From Fusobacteriota bacterium (GTDB taxonomy: Bacteria > Fusobacteriota > Fusobacteriia > JAPLKR01), in the NCBI GenBank assembly GCA_026387965.1, contig JAPLKR010000081.1, forward strand, positions 1 to 27,858: 27,858 bases of DNA. Reading direction: 5' to 3'. The position numbers and the translations under genes were made by a program. Below the pieces are notes generated by a model. That model saw only the letters and a program-made list of their open reading frames with translations, searched no databases and was not told the origin of the DNA. Positions within the stretch are counted from its first letter, which is position 1. Every line of letters begins with the position of its first letter. Shown here piece after piece: positions 7,987 through 15,910 of this stretch.

Positions 7987-9825
7987 ATGGGAATATTCAA
8001 AAAAACAAGTTCTAAAAAGATGATAAAAAAGCCTAAAAAGAGTAAACGGGTAAAACCTAGTAGAAGTGGAAAAAATCAACTGGTTAATTCAAAAATAGAT
8101 CGTATTCAGTGGGTTATTTATATCGTACTGATTCTTTATTTTTGTATTATCTTAAGGCTTTTTTTCATGCAAGTTATCTGCTATCCCTATTATAGGCAAA
8201 AAGCCATTAGTAACAGCGTGAGAATTCAAACACTGCTCGCGCCACGTGGTTTGATTGTGGATACATACGGGCGAGTGGTTGCAGACAATACCATTGGTTA
8301 TCGTTTAATATATTTAGATGGCAGAACAACGACGCCACAGACTTTACAAAATATGTCGAGTTTACTTGGTATGGACCAAACTTCTGTGGGAAAAATGATA
8401 AAATTTGGAGATTTGTATAAATTCTCAAATGAAAATATGATTATGGATGACATTGGCCCAACACTAGCGGCTAAAATACTTGAAAATAATTTTCAATTTC
8501 CTTATCTGACAGTAGTAGAGTTCCCTAAAAGAGAGTATCTCTACCCTGTATCGATGTCTAATGTTTTGGGATATGTACGAACACTAAGCGCAAGTGATTA
8601 TTCAAGACTTCAAAATCAAGGTTATTCACCTTTCGATTTTATTGGTAAAGCGGGAATTGAGCGTGAGTATGATCTTTTGCTTCGTGGACGTGACGGTGAA
8701 GAAATTATGGAAGTTAATGCCCTTAATCAGTATGTGAAAACCATAGATACTTCTAAACCTATTCAAGGCGCAGAGTTGCAACTAGGAATTGATGCAAATT
8801 TACAAAAATATATGTATCAACAAATGAATGGTCACTATAGTGCCTTCATTGCAATGGACGCAAAAACTGGTCAAATTATAACCATGGTGAGTTGTCCATC
8901 TTATGACTCGAGTATTATGTCTGGAAGAATTCCGACAAATGTTTGGAATAGTTATTTAAATAACCCAAATGATCCACTTCAAGACAAGTGTGTGGCAGGT
9001 GCATATGCGACAGGCTCTGTATACAAAGCTATTGTTGCTCTCTCATTTTTACAAAACGGAATAGCTCCAGATTATCAAATATTCGATCCTGGTTATTATA
9101 AAGTTGGAAATCGAATTTTCCACAACTGGTATTTAAGTGGTCAGGGTTGGGTAAATATGGTGAAAGCCCTTCAGCTTTCTTGTGACACCTATTTTTATGA
9201 GATTTCAGTAAGACTTGGACCTGATGCATTTATCAATCTTTCAAAAGAATTTGGGTTAGGAAAACCAACAGGAGTTGACATTCCAGGGGAGCTTCCAGGT
9301 CTGCTTCCGACTCAAGCATGGAAGCAAAAAACTTACCATGAAGGGTGGTATTTAGGAGATACCGCTAATCTCTCTATTGGGCAAGGATATCTACTCACGA
9401 CACCGATTCAGATGTTAGAAGTTTATGATATTATCGCCAATGATGGAATAGGTTATGAGCCACATGTTCTTCAGGCAGTATATTCTGGAAATAAAAAATA
9501 TGAGATTGTGCCAACAATTTCAAATCAAGTAAGCGCTACACCAGAACAATGGGCGGTGGTTAAGCAGGGACTACGAGCGGTCGTCACAAGCGGGACAGCT
9601 ACGATACTTAATTTTCCAAAGTTAGCAGTTTCAGGAAAAACAGGAACGGCTCAAAACAATCAATTTAAAGGGCTACCACATTCGTGGTTTTGTGGTTACT
9701 TCCCAGCTGGCGACACCCAAATTGTCTTTGTAGCTTTTGTTGGGGGAAGTGAAAGTGCTGGTGCAATGTTGTCAGAAAAGTTTGTTAAAAAATATTGTGA
9801 GGAACACAATATAGCTTATCAATAA
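7987..9825 (+). CDS. mrdA: Penicillin-binding protein 2, elongasome D,D-transpeptidase
   Basis: This class B PBP cross-links peptidoglycan during sidewall synthesis, normally paired with RodA. The 612 residues comprise a very basic cytoplasmic tail (1-36), one membrane anchor (about 41-62) and a PBP dimerisation domain with a GKAGIEREYD element. The transpeptidase domain carries the active-site triad S344-V-Y-K347, S398-C-D400 and K551-T-G553. The second motif is SxD rather than SxN, which is typical of the PBP2 branch. The unusually Lys/Arg-rich tail (roughly 18 basic residues of 36) should give strong inside-positive topology. rodA is not in the window; the MreD-like gene lies upstream and minC downstream. 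Confidence 0.93.
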   Translation: MGIFKKTSSKKMIKKPKKSKRVKPSRSGKNQLVNSKIDRIQWVIYIVLILYFCIILRLFFMQVICYPYYRQKAISNSVRIQTLLAPRGLIVDTYGRVVADNTIGYRLIYLDGRTTTPQTLQNMSSLLGMDQTSVGKMIKFGDLYKFSNENMIMDDIGPTLAAKILENNFQFPYLTVVEFPKREYLYPVSMSNVLGYVRTLSASDYSRLQNQGYSPFDFIGKAGIEREYDLLLRGRDGEEIMEVNALNQYVKTIDTSKPIQGAELQLGIDANLQKYMYQQMNGHYSAFIAMDAKTGQIITMVSCPSYDSSIMSGRIPTNVWNSYLNNPNDPLQDKCVAGAYATGSVYKAIVALSFLQNGIAPDYQIFDPGYYKVGNRIFHNWYLSGQGWVNMVKALQLSCDTYFYEISVRLGPDAFINLSKEFGLGKPTGVDIPGELPGLLPTQAWKQKTYHEGWYLGDTANLSIGQGYLLTTPIQMLEVYDIIANDGIGYEPHVLQAVYSGNKKYEIVPTISNQVSATPEQWAVVKQGLRAVVTSGTATILNFPKLAVSGKTGTAQNNQFKGLPHSWFCGYFPAGDTQIVFVAFVGGSESAGAMLSEKFVKKYCEEHNIAYQ

Positions 9826-9838
9826 TGATGGGGGAAAG

Positions 9839-10633
9839 ATGTTAAAAGGAACGGAAAGCGGCTTACTGATTCAAATAAAAGATATTGAAAAAGATATTAA
9901 AGAGTTAGAACTTAAACTCAGAAGTAAAATGTTTATCACTCGAATTGATTTTTTTATCTATCCTAAAGATGAAGTGCATTTCGAAAGATTAGAAGCACTT
10001 TTAAAAGGATTTGGATTTAAACTTCTTATTGCTGAAGAGAGGGCGAATAGGACGAGCATAAGACTTCAAGAAAAACAAGAACGACTCGAAAGCGCTAAAT
10101 TAGAAAAAGAGTCTTTAGGTGAAAATGAAGAGAAGGTAACTGAAAAGTTAGAAGAGACTAATGTGGTTCTAAAGCCGATTTTAAAACAAGAAAAACTCAC
10201 GGTAGAACATAAAAAAGAAATAGTCGAAGAAGTGGCTAATGTAGAAGAAAAAATTAAAGAGGAATCGAGTGAGAATTCAGATCTTTTTACTTTTTTTTCA
10301 AACCTAGAAACCCTTATGATACAGAAAAATCTTAGATCAGGTCAAAGAGTCGAACACAGTGGAAATATTGTTATCGTTGGCGATATTAACTCAGGAGCAG
10401 AAGTATTTGCTGAAGGAGATATCTACGTGTTTGGGAAAATTATGGGGACAGTGCATGCTGGAAAAAATGGAAACATTAAATCTTCAATTATTGCACTTTC
10501 AATTGAGTCCCAAAGAGTAAGAATAGCTTCAGAATTTTTAGAAGAGAAGATTTCGAAAAGTCAAAGTGGTTTTTATGAAAGAGCTTCTATCAATGCGAAA
10601 GGTAAACTGATAATTGAAGAAATTGGAAAATAG
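9839..10633 (+). CDS. minC: Septum-site determining protein MinC
   Basis: MinC inhibits FtsZ assembly away from midcell and is normally recruited by MinD. The 264 residues begin with LKGTESGLLIQI, a MinC N-domain hallmark. A long Glu/Lys-rich, probably coiled linker runs about residues 75-150. The C-terminal beta-helix domain follows: RSGQRVEHSGNIVIVGDIN, GAEVFAEGDIYVFGKIMG, then HAGKNGNI. E. coli MinC is about 231 residues, so the linker is longer here. The ATG follows GGGGGAAAG. No minD or minE is adjacent, in contrast to the usual minCD pairing. The gene sits between PBP2 and RNase J. Confidence 0.88.
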   Translation: MLKGTESGLLIQIKDIEKDIKELELKLRSKMFITRIDFFIYPKDEVHFERLEALLKGFGFKLLIAEERANRTSIRLQEKQERLESAKLEKESLGENEEKVTEKLEETNVVLKPILKQEKLTVEHKKEIVEEVANVEEKIKEESSENSDLFTFFSNLETLMIQKNLRSGQRVEHSGNIVIVGDINSGAEVFAEGDIYVFGKIMGTVHAGKNGNIKSSIIALSIESQRVRIASEFLEEKISKSQSGFYERASINAKGKLIIEEIGK

Positions 10634-10646
10634 CGAGGAAAAAAAT

Positions 10647-12581
10647 ATGTCGTTCAAAGTATTCGGACGTAAAAAAGAAGAAGGTAAAGAAGTGGAACAA
10701 AATGAAACTCGAAGTGGTGGTGAAAACAAACAAAATTCACACATTAATAAACTACCCCAAAAAAATAACAATCAAAAAAATACAAATCAAAATAGAGCAC
10801 AGTATAATCCGAATAATCGGCCCAATATAGCACCTAGACGTGAAGAAAATAAAAAAATAGTTGAAAAAGAGAGGGAAAGTGAAGAGAACCTAGCTCAAGT
10901 GAACGATAAAAAACTTGATAAATTATTTATAATGCCGCTAGGTGGACTTCAAGAAGTTGGAAAAAATAATATGCTTTACCAATATCGTGATGAAATTATC
11001 ATGGTTGATGTGGGAGTGACGTTTCCTTCCGAAGAGATGCTAGGAATTGATTTGGTTATTGCAGATTATACGTATATTACAAATAATAAAGAAAAATTAA
11101 AAGGTATAGTATTAACACATGGGCATGAAGATCATATCGGAGCTCTCCCTTATTTATACCAACAAACGGATTTTAGATGTCCTGTTCTTGGAACAAAATT
11201 AACAGTGGAGTTAGCGAAAGAAAAATTCAAATCAAACGGTCATAAAAATATCCCAACAACTTTTGTTGAGATGCAAGGAAGAAGCAAATATAAAATAGGT
11301 AAGTATTTTGAAGTAGAATATATTCGTGTGACACACAGTATTCCAGATGCTTGCTCTATAGCCATCACAACCCCTATTGGAACAGTTATTCACACAGGTG
11401 ACTTTAAAATTGATTTGACCCCTATGCATAATGAAGTGATGGACCTATACAAGTTTGCAGAGTATGGAGAAAAAGGCGTGCTAGCACTTTTGGCAGACAG
11501 TACGAATGCCGAGCGAGATGGCTGGACTAACTCTGAACTTGCGGTTGGAGAATCGCTTAGAGCTGGAATTGAAAAAGCTAAAGGGCGTGTTATTGTAGGA
11601 ACGTTCGCAACGAATGTTCATAGAATACAACAGGTGTTTCATATTGCAAAAACACTTGGGAGAAAGATAGCTTTAGATGGTAGAAGTATGCACAAAGTGA
11701 CGGAAGTCGCAAGAAGAACTGGGCATTTAGAATTTGAAGATACTGATCTTATTGATCTGAGAAATATGCATAATTATCCAGAAAATGAAATACTGATTTT
11801 ATGTACTGGAACTCAAGGAGAGCCACTAGCAGCTCTCACGCGCGTAGCTCATAAAATGCATAAATTTGTCTTCTTAAGTGATAGAGATACTATTATTCTT
11901 TCAGCAACCCCCATTCCTGGAAATGAAAAAGCCGTTTATAAAACGATTAACTCACTTCTTAAAAGTGGGGCGAATGTTATTTATGAAAAAGTGGCTGGAA
12001 TGCATGCTTCTGGTCATGCAAGTCGTGAAGAGTTAGTCCTTATGATGAGACTTACAAGACCTAAATTTTTTATTCCTGTACATGGTGAATATAAAATGCT
12101 CACAAAACATAAAGAAATCGCAAAAGATGTTGGAATTCCAGAAAGCAATATTTTGATTCCTGAAAATGGCATGAAAATTGAGCTAACACGTGAATCTATT
12201 AAAGATTGTGGAAAAATCCCTGCAGGAGCTATTTTTATCGATGGACTAGGTGTTGGCGATGTGGGAGACAGCATTATTAAAGATAGACAAAATCTTTCTG
12301 AAAATGGTATAGTGATAGTAGTTATACAGTATGATAAAGATAAAAAACGTTTCAATTTAAAACCAGAAGTCACCACTAAAGGCTTTATGTATAATAAATA
12401 CTCTGATGAGTTAATGGAACAAATTGAGGAAAAAATGAATCTAGAACTATTAAAATTTAACCAAGACGGTGAATTTGACGAGTTAATAGTAAAAAGCCGT
12501 ATTCGTGATATATTAAATAAAGTAATTTATTTAAAGATGAAGCGTAATCCAGTGGTGATTCCGATTATTGTGGAGGTATAA
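10647..12581 (+). CDS. Ribonuclease J
   Basis: RNase J combines 5'-3' exonuclease and endonuclease activities in mRNA turnover and rRNA maturation. The metallo-beta-lactamase core begins near residue 91 (KLFIMPLGGLQEVGKN). Metal ligands H158-G-H160-E-D162-H163 lie in LTHGHEDHIGALPYL, and further motifs are DSTNAERDG, GTFATNVHR and HASGHASREE in the beta-CASP region. I choose ATG 10647, giving 644 residues. An in-frame TTG at 10614 inside minC is possible, but the 10647 ATG is preceded by GAGGAAAAA. Residues about 15-85 are an Asn/Gln-rich, probably disordered extension absent from textbook RNase J of about 555 residues. The stop shares its last A with the yhbY ATG. Confidence 0.95.
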   Translation: MSFKVFGRKKEEGKEVEQNETRSGGENKQNSHINKLPQKNNNQKNTNQNRAQYNPNNRPNIAPRREENKKIVEKERESEENLAQVNDKKLDKLFIMPLGGLQEVGKNNMLYQYRDEIIMVDVGVTFPSEEMLGIDLVIADYTYITNNKEKLKGIVLTHGHEDHIGALPYLYQQTDFRCPVLGTKLTVELAKEKFKSNGHKNIPTTFVEMQGRSKYKIGKYFEVEYIRVTHSIPDACSIAITTPIGTVIHTGDFKIDLTPMHNEVMDLYKFAEYGEKGVLALLADSTNAERDGWTNSELAVGESLRAGIEKAKGRVIVGTFATNVHRIQQVFHIAKTLGRKIALDGRSMHKVTEVARRTGHLEFEDTDLIDLRNMHNYPENEILILCTGTQGEPLAALTRVAHKMHKFVFLSDRDTIILSATPIPGNEKAVYKTINSLLKSGANVIYEKVAGMHASGHASREELVLMMRLTRPKFFIPVHGEYKMLTKHKEIAKDVGIPESNILIPENGMKIELTRESIKDCGKIPAGAIFIDGLGVGDVGDSIIKDRQNLSENGIVIVVIQYDKDKKRFNLKPEVTTKGFMYNKYSDELMEQIEEKMNLELLKFNQDGEFDELIVKSRIRDILNKVIYLKMKRNPVVIPIIVEV

Positions 12582-12892
12582 TGAATAGTAAACAGAGAGC
12601 CTATTTAAGAAAATTAGGACAAACTTTAGAACCGTTGATTCGTGTAGGGAAAGATGGAATTAAGCCGACCCTTATTGTGAGTGTAAATGATGCTTTTGAA
12701 ACACGTGAGCTGATTAAAGTTAAAATGTTACAAACTGTTGAAGATGAGAAAAAATCAGTAGCAGAGTTCTTAATAACAGGAAGTGAGTGTGAACTTATTC
12801 ATATTTTAGGAGGGACAATTCTCCTTTATAAACCAAATATAAAGCATAACGATATTTCAACGTATTTGAGAGGGTTGGTGAAAAAGAGATGA
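12581..12892 (+). CDS. yhbY: YhbY-family RNA-binding protein (CRM domain)
   Basis: This 103-residue CRS1-YhbY domain protein associates with pre-50S ribosomal particles. Its start LRKLGQTLEPLIRVGKDGIKP is the diagnostic CRM stretch with a GxxG-type RNA-binding loop. ELIKVKMLQ and the C-terminal LGGTILLYKPN also fit the family. The ATG overlaps the RNase J stop by one base and is served by GGAGG inside RNase J. The 3' end overlaps the next gene by 4 nt. Both arrangements imply tight translational coupling of RNA-related functions. Confidence 0.92.
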   Translation: MNSKQRAYLRKLGQTLEPLIRVGKDGIKPTLIVSVNDAFETRELIKVKMLQTVEDEKKSVAEFLITGSECELIHILGGTILLYKPNIKHNDISTYLRGLVKKR

Positions 12893-13332
12893 TTATGTTT
12901 CAATATATCATTCCACCAATTGTTGCGTGCTTTTTAGCACAAGCGCTGAAGATAGTACTTCCGCTGCTTGAGGGAAAGCCGCCACGTTGGTATAAGTTTT
13001 TTGAAACAGGCGGAATGCCAAGTTCGCATTCTGCGATGGTTATGGCACTTCTTACTGTTGTGGCACTTAATAATGGAGTGTCTTCCAGTTTGTTTGGCGT
13101 GGCAATGGTATTTGCACTTATTGTAATGTATGATGCTTCAGGAGTAAGACAATCAGTAGGAAAACATGCAAAAGTGTTAAATCAGCTTGTTGCACATTTA
13201 AAATCAAATAGTAAAATTGAGTTTGATAATGCGATATTAGATAAAAACCTAAAAGAGTCTCTAGGGCATACACTTCTTGAAGTTTTAGGAGGCGCTTTAG
13301 TAGGAATCATTGTGGCGCTATTAATTCGTTAG
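12889..13332 (+). CDS. Divergent PAP2 (DUF212/YuiD-like) membrane protein
   Basis: This 147-residue membrane protein has the DUF212 'divergent PAP2' pattern. A first segment contains PPIVACFLAQALKI. Next come the phosphatase-like signature GGMPSSHSAMVMAL (about residues 43-56), the YDASGVRQSVGKHAKVLN stretch and a terminal LLEVLGGALVGIIVALL helix. PAP2 superfamily members dephosphorylate lipid phosphates; the substrate of this branch is not settled. The following gene, dxs, begins the isoprenoid pathway, so an undecaprenyl- or prenyl-phosphate link is an attractive but unproven inference. It starts in a 4-nt overlap with yhbY. Confidence 0.88.
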   Translation: MIMFQYIIPPIVACFLAQALKIVLPLLEGKPPRWYKFFETGGMPSSHSAMVMALLTVVALNNGVSSSLFGVAMVFALIVMYDASGVRQSVGKHAKVLNQLVAHLKSNSKIEFDNAILDKNLKESLGHTLLEVLGGALVGIIVALLIR

Positions 13333-13345
13333 AATGGAGTCGGGA

Positions 13346-15157
13346 ATGAAATTAAAAAATATGACTTTAGAAGAACTTAAAAAAGAGAGCGAAGTAATTC
13401 GCTCTGAGCTTATTGACGCTGTGAGCAGTTGTGGAGGGCATTTAGGTTCTAACTTAGGTATTGTTGAACTGACTATGGCACTACATTACGTTTTAGAATC
13501 ACCTAAAGATGTTATACTTTTTGATGTTGGACATCAGTCATATGTGCATAAAATTTTAACAGGTAGACGCCATAAAATGAACACCCTCCGAACTTTCGGA
13601 GGGCTTTCGCCATTTTTAGATACTTCAGAAAGTGAGCATGATTTGTATACAACAGGTCATGCCGGAAATATTATATCTGCGGCTTCAGGGATTGCAATTG
13701 CAAATCCTGAAAGAAAAGTTGTAGCTATTATTGGAGATGCTTCACTTTCAAATGGAGAGGCGTTAGAAGCTATTAATAGTTTAAATGGAAAAGTCCCTAA
13801 TCTATTCATTATTATTAATGATAATGAGATGTCTATAGGTGAAAATGTTGGAGGACTCTTTAAATATTTAAATGGTATTCTACATAACAAATCTTATAAC
13901 AGTCTAAAGCGAAATACCAAAAAAATACTAGAACATGGAGCGATTGGGAGTAAACTCTCTTCGCTTGCTGGAAGATTTGAAAATTCTGTAAAATATTTTC
14001 TTTCTCCTGGCAATTTATTTGTAGAACTTGGATATGAATATATAGGGCCTGTTGAGGGGCATGATTTAGAGACACTATTAAAACTATTTAAAGAATTATT
14101 TTCAAATATACAGCCTCAAACAACCATGATTCATATTAAGACAACCAAAGGTAAAGGGTATGCTCCAGCCGAACTTGAGAAAGAAAAATATCATGGTGTT
14201 TCACCTTTTGATGTTGAAAATGGTCAACCTTTAGCTAGTAAAACAATGAGTTTTTCAGAAGTTTTTGGTGAAACAATGTTTAATATAGGGGTTAAAAACG
14301 ATAAGGTGGTTGCTATTTCAGCTGCTATGGTGAAAGGTGTAGGTCTTTCAAAGTTTTTTGAAAAATTCCCCACACGTTCTTTTGATGTAGGAATTGCAGA
14401 AATGCATGCGGTGACTTTTGCAGGAGGGTTAGCTGTTGGTGGAAAAAAACCTGTAGTATCGATATATTCGACCTTTATGCAACGAGCATATGATCAACTC
14501 ATTCATGACATTTCTATTCAAAAGCTCCCAGTAACGATTGTAATGGATCGTGCAGGGATTGTTGGAGAAGATGGGAAAACCCATCAAGGTCTTTTTGACA
14601 TCTCATTTTTTAGAACGGTGCCAAATTTCAAAATTTTTGCACCAACATGTGCAAATGAAATTCCTCTCATTATGAACTACGCCCTTAATATTGCGAACGA
14701 ACCTATTGCGATTAGAATTTCAAAGAGCAATGCCTATACGATTGAGGAGATAACAGATTTTTTTCCTGGAAAATGGAACGTTTTAAATCATGGCGATAAG
14801 GTACTAATTTTAGCTACGGGGGTTTCCGTAAAAGAGGTTCTAGATGTAAAAGAACAACTCTCATCTAGAGATATTAATCCAACTATTGTTGCGGTTTCAT
14901 CAATTAAACCCTTAGACGAAGCTTTTATTCTTTCGGAATTATCAAAATATGAGAGAGTTATTACAATAGAAGAAAATATCAAAACAGGTGGATTTGGGTC
15001 CTCTATTTTAGAATTTTTAAATGAACAAAAAATATCAAAACATATCGAAATGATTGCAGTTAATGACTGTTTTATTCCTCACGGGTCACGGAGTCGTTTG
15101 TTAAAAGAGTATGGATTTTCAGGATCAAGATTAATAGAAAGCATTTGCAAGGAGTAA
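13346..15157 (+). CDS. dxs: 1-deoxy-D-xylulose-5-phosphate synthase
   Basis: DXS condenses pyruvate and glyceraldehyde-3-phosphate with thiamine diphosphate, the entry step of the MEP isoprenoid pathway; the product also feeds thiamine and pyridoxal synthesis. The 603 residues contain GGHLGSNLGIVELTMALHYV, VGHQSYVHKILTGR, the diphosphate-binding GDASLSNGEALEAIN...NDNEMSIGENVG, and GIAEMHAVTFAGGLAVGG with the catalytic Glu. The third residue of the usual GDG is Ala (A132). I chose ATG 13346 because GGAG lies 8 nt upstream; an in-frame ATG at 13334 would add four residues. The coding sequence contains a strong hairpin at 13584-13603. The stop lies 2 nt before the tlyA GTG. Confidence 0.93.
   Translation: MKLKNMTLEELKKESEVIRSELIDAVSSCGGHLGSNLGIVELTMALHYVLESPKDVILFDVGHQSYVHKILTGRRHKMNTLRTFGGLSPFLDTSESEHDLYTTGHAGNIISAASGIAIANPERKVVAIIGDASLSNGEALEAINSLNGKVPNLFIIINDNEMSIGENVGGLFKYLNGILHNKSYNSLKRNTKKILEHGAIGSKLSSLAGRFENSVKYFLSPGNLFVELGYEYIGPVEGHDLETLLKLFKELFSNIQPQTTMIHIKTTKGKGYAPAELEKEKYHGVSPFDVENGQPLASKTMSFSEVFGETMFNIGVKNDKVVAISAAMVKGVGLSKFFEKFPTRSFDVGIAEMHAVTFAGGLAVGGKKPVVSIYSTFMQRAYDQLIHDISIQKLPVTIVMDRAGIVGEDGKTHQGLFDISFFRTVPNFKIFAPTCANEIPLIMNYALNIANEPIAIRISKSNAYTIEEITDFFPGKWNVLNHGDKVLILATGVSVKEVLDVKEQLSSRDINPTIVAVSSIKPLDEAFILSELSKYERVITIEENIKTGGFGSSILEFLNEQKISKHIEMIAVNDCFIPHGSRSRLLKEYGFSGSRLIESICKE
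13584..13603 (+). promoter_or_regulatory. Strong GC-rich hairpin inside dxs
   Basis: CCCTCCGAA and TTCGGAGGG form a perfect 9-bp stem with a 2-nt centre inside the TLRTFGGLS codons. It is unusually GC-rich for this sequence. Its effect on translation or elongation is unknown; a short pyrimidine stretch follows, but no long T-run. Confidence 0.4.
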
Positions 15158-15159
15158 AC

Positions 15160-15891
15160 GTGGCTAAAATACGGTTAGATGAGCGACTTGTAAACGAGGG
15201 ATATTTCGAATCACGTGAACGTGCCAAAAGATCAATTATGGCCGGGGATGTACTCGTTGATAATGTGCCAGTTGCTAAAGCAGGTACATTTATTAAAGAG
15301 GAGAGTGAAATTCGACTTCGTGGAAATTTGATTCCTTATGTAAGTAGAGGCGGCCTTAAACTAGCAAGTGCGATCGAAAAATTTAATATTGATTTTAAAG
15401 GTAAACGTGTGTTAGATATTGGAGCCTCAACAGGAGGTTTTACTGATTGTGCCATACAAAATGGTGCAAGTTTTGTATATGCTTTAGATGTTGGAACTAA
15501 TCAATTAGCTTGGAAACTTAGAAATCACCTGCAAGTGAAATCAATTGAAAACTGTCATATTAAAGATTTAACTCTAGAAATGATAGAATGTGAGAAAGTG
15601 GAAATCATTGTCATGGATCTCTCCTTTATATCTCTAACAAAAGTCTTTGTTTATTTGAAATCATTGTTGAAAAATAATGGGATCATTATGGCTCTTATTA
15701 AGCCTCAATTTGAAGTAGGAAAAGAGCGCGTTGAAAAAAATGGTATTATTAAAAGTCCTGAACTTCATAAGTTTGCCGTCGACAGTGTTGTTAACTTTGC
15801 AAAAAGTTTGGATTTTGAACTTATTTTTATAGCAGAATCACCCATTTTAGGGGGAAAAGGTAATAAAGAATTCATATCACTTTTTAAGTGA
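15160..15891 (+). CDS. tlyA: TlyA-family rRNA (cytidine-2'-O)-methyltransferase / hemolysin-like protein
   Basis: TlyA proteins methylate ribose 2'-OH of cytidines in 16S and/or 23S rRNA; some were first named hemolysins. The protein starts with an S4 RNA-binding domain (IRLDERLVNEGYFESRERAKRSI, residues 3-60). An FtsJ-like Rossmann domain follows with RVLDIGASTGGFTDCAIQNGA, YALDVGTNQLAWKLR and MALIKPQFEVGKERV. I choose GTG 15160 because GGAG lies 5 nt ahead. An upstream TTG at 15145 would sit inside the dxs end and lacks a site. The protein is 243 residues, a little shorter than typical TlyA. Two nucleotides separate it from dxs. Confidence 0.9.
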   Translation: MAKIRLDERLVNEGYFESRERAKRSIMAGDVLVDNVPVAKAGTFIKEESEIRLRGNLIPYVSRGGLKLASAIEKFNIDFKGKRVLDIGASTGGFTDCAIQNGASFVYALDVGTNQLAWKLRNHLQVKSIENCHIKDLTLEMIECEKVEIIVMDLSFISLTKVFVYLKSLLKNNGIIMALIKPQFEVGKERVEKNGIIKSPELHKFAVDSVVNFAKSLDFELIFIAESPILGGKGNKEFISLFK

Positions 15892-15910
15892 GAGTAAAAA
15901 GGGAGAAGTT

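Noticed and set aside
10614-10646. Upstream TTG start for RNase J
   Set aside because: It lies deep in minC without a ribosome binding site, whereas ATG 10647 has GAGGAAAAA.
13584-13603. Hairpin in dxs considered as an intragenic terminator
   Set aside because: No uninterrupted T-run follows directly; it is kept only as an RNA-structure oddity.
15145-15159. Upstream TTG start for tlyA
   Set aside because: It lies in the dxs 3' end. The GTG at 15160 has GGAG at proper distance and matches the family N-terminus.
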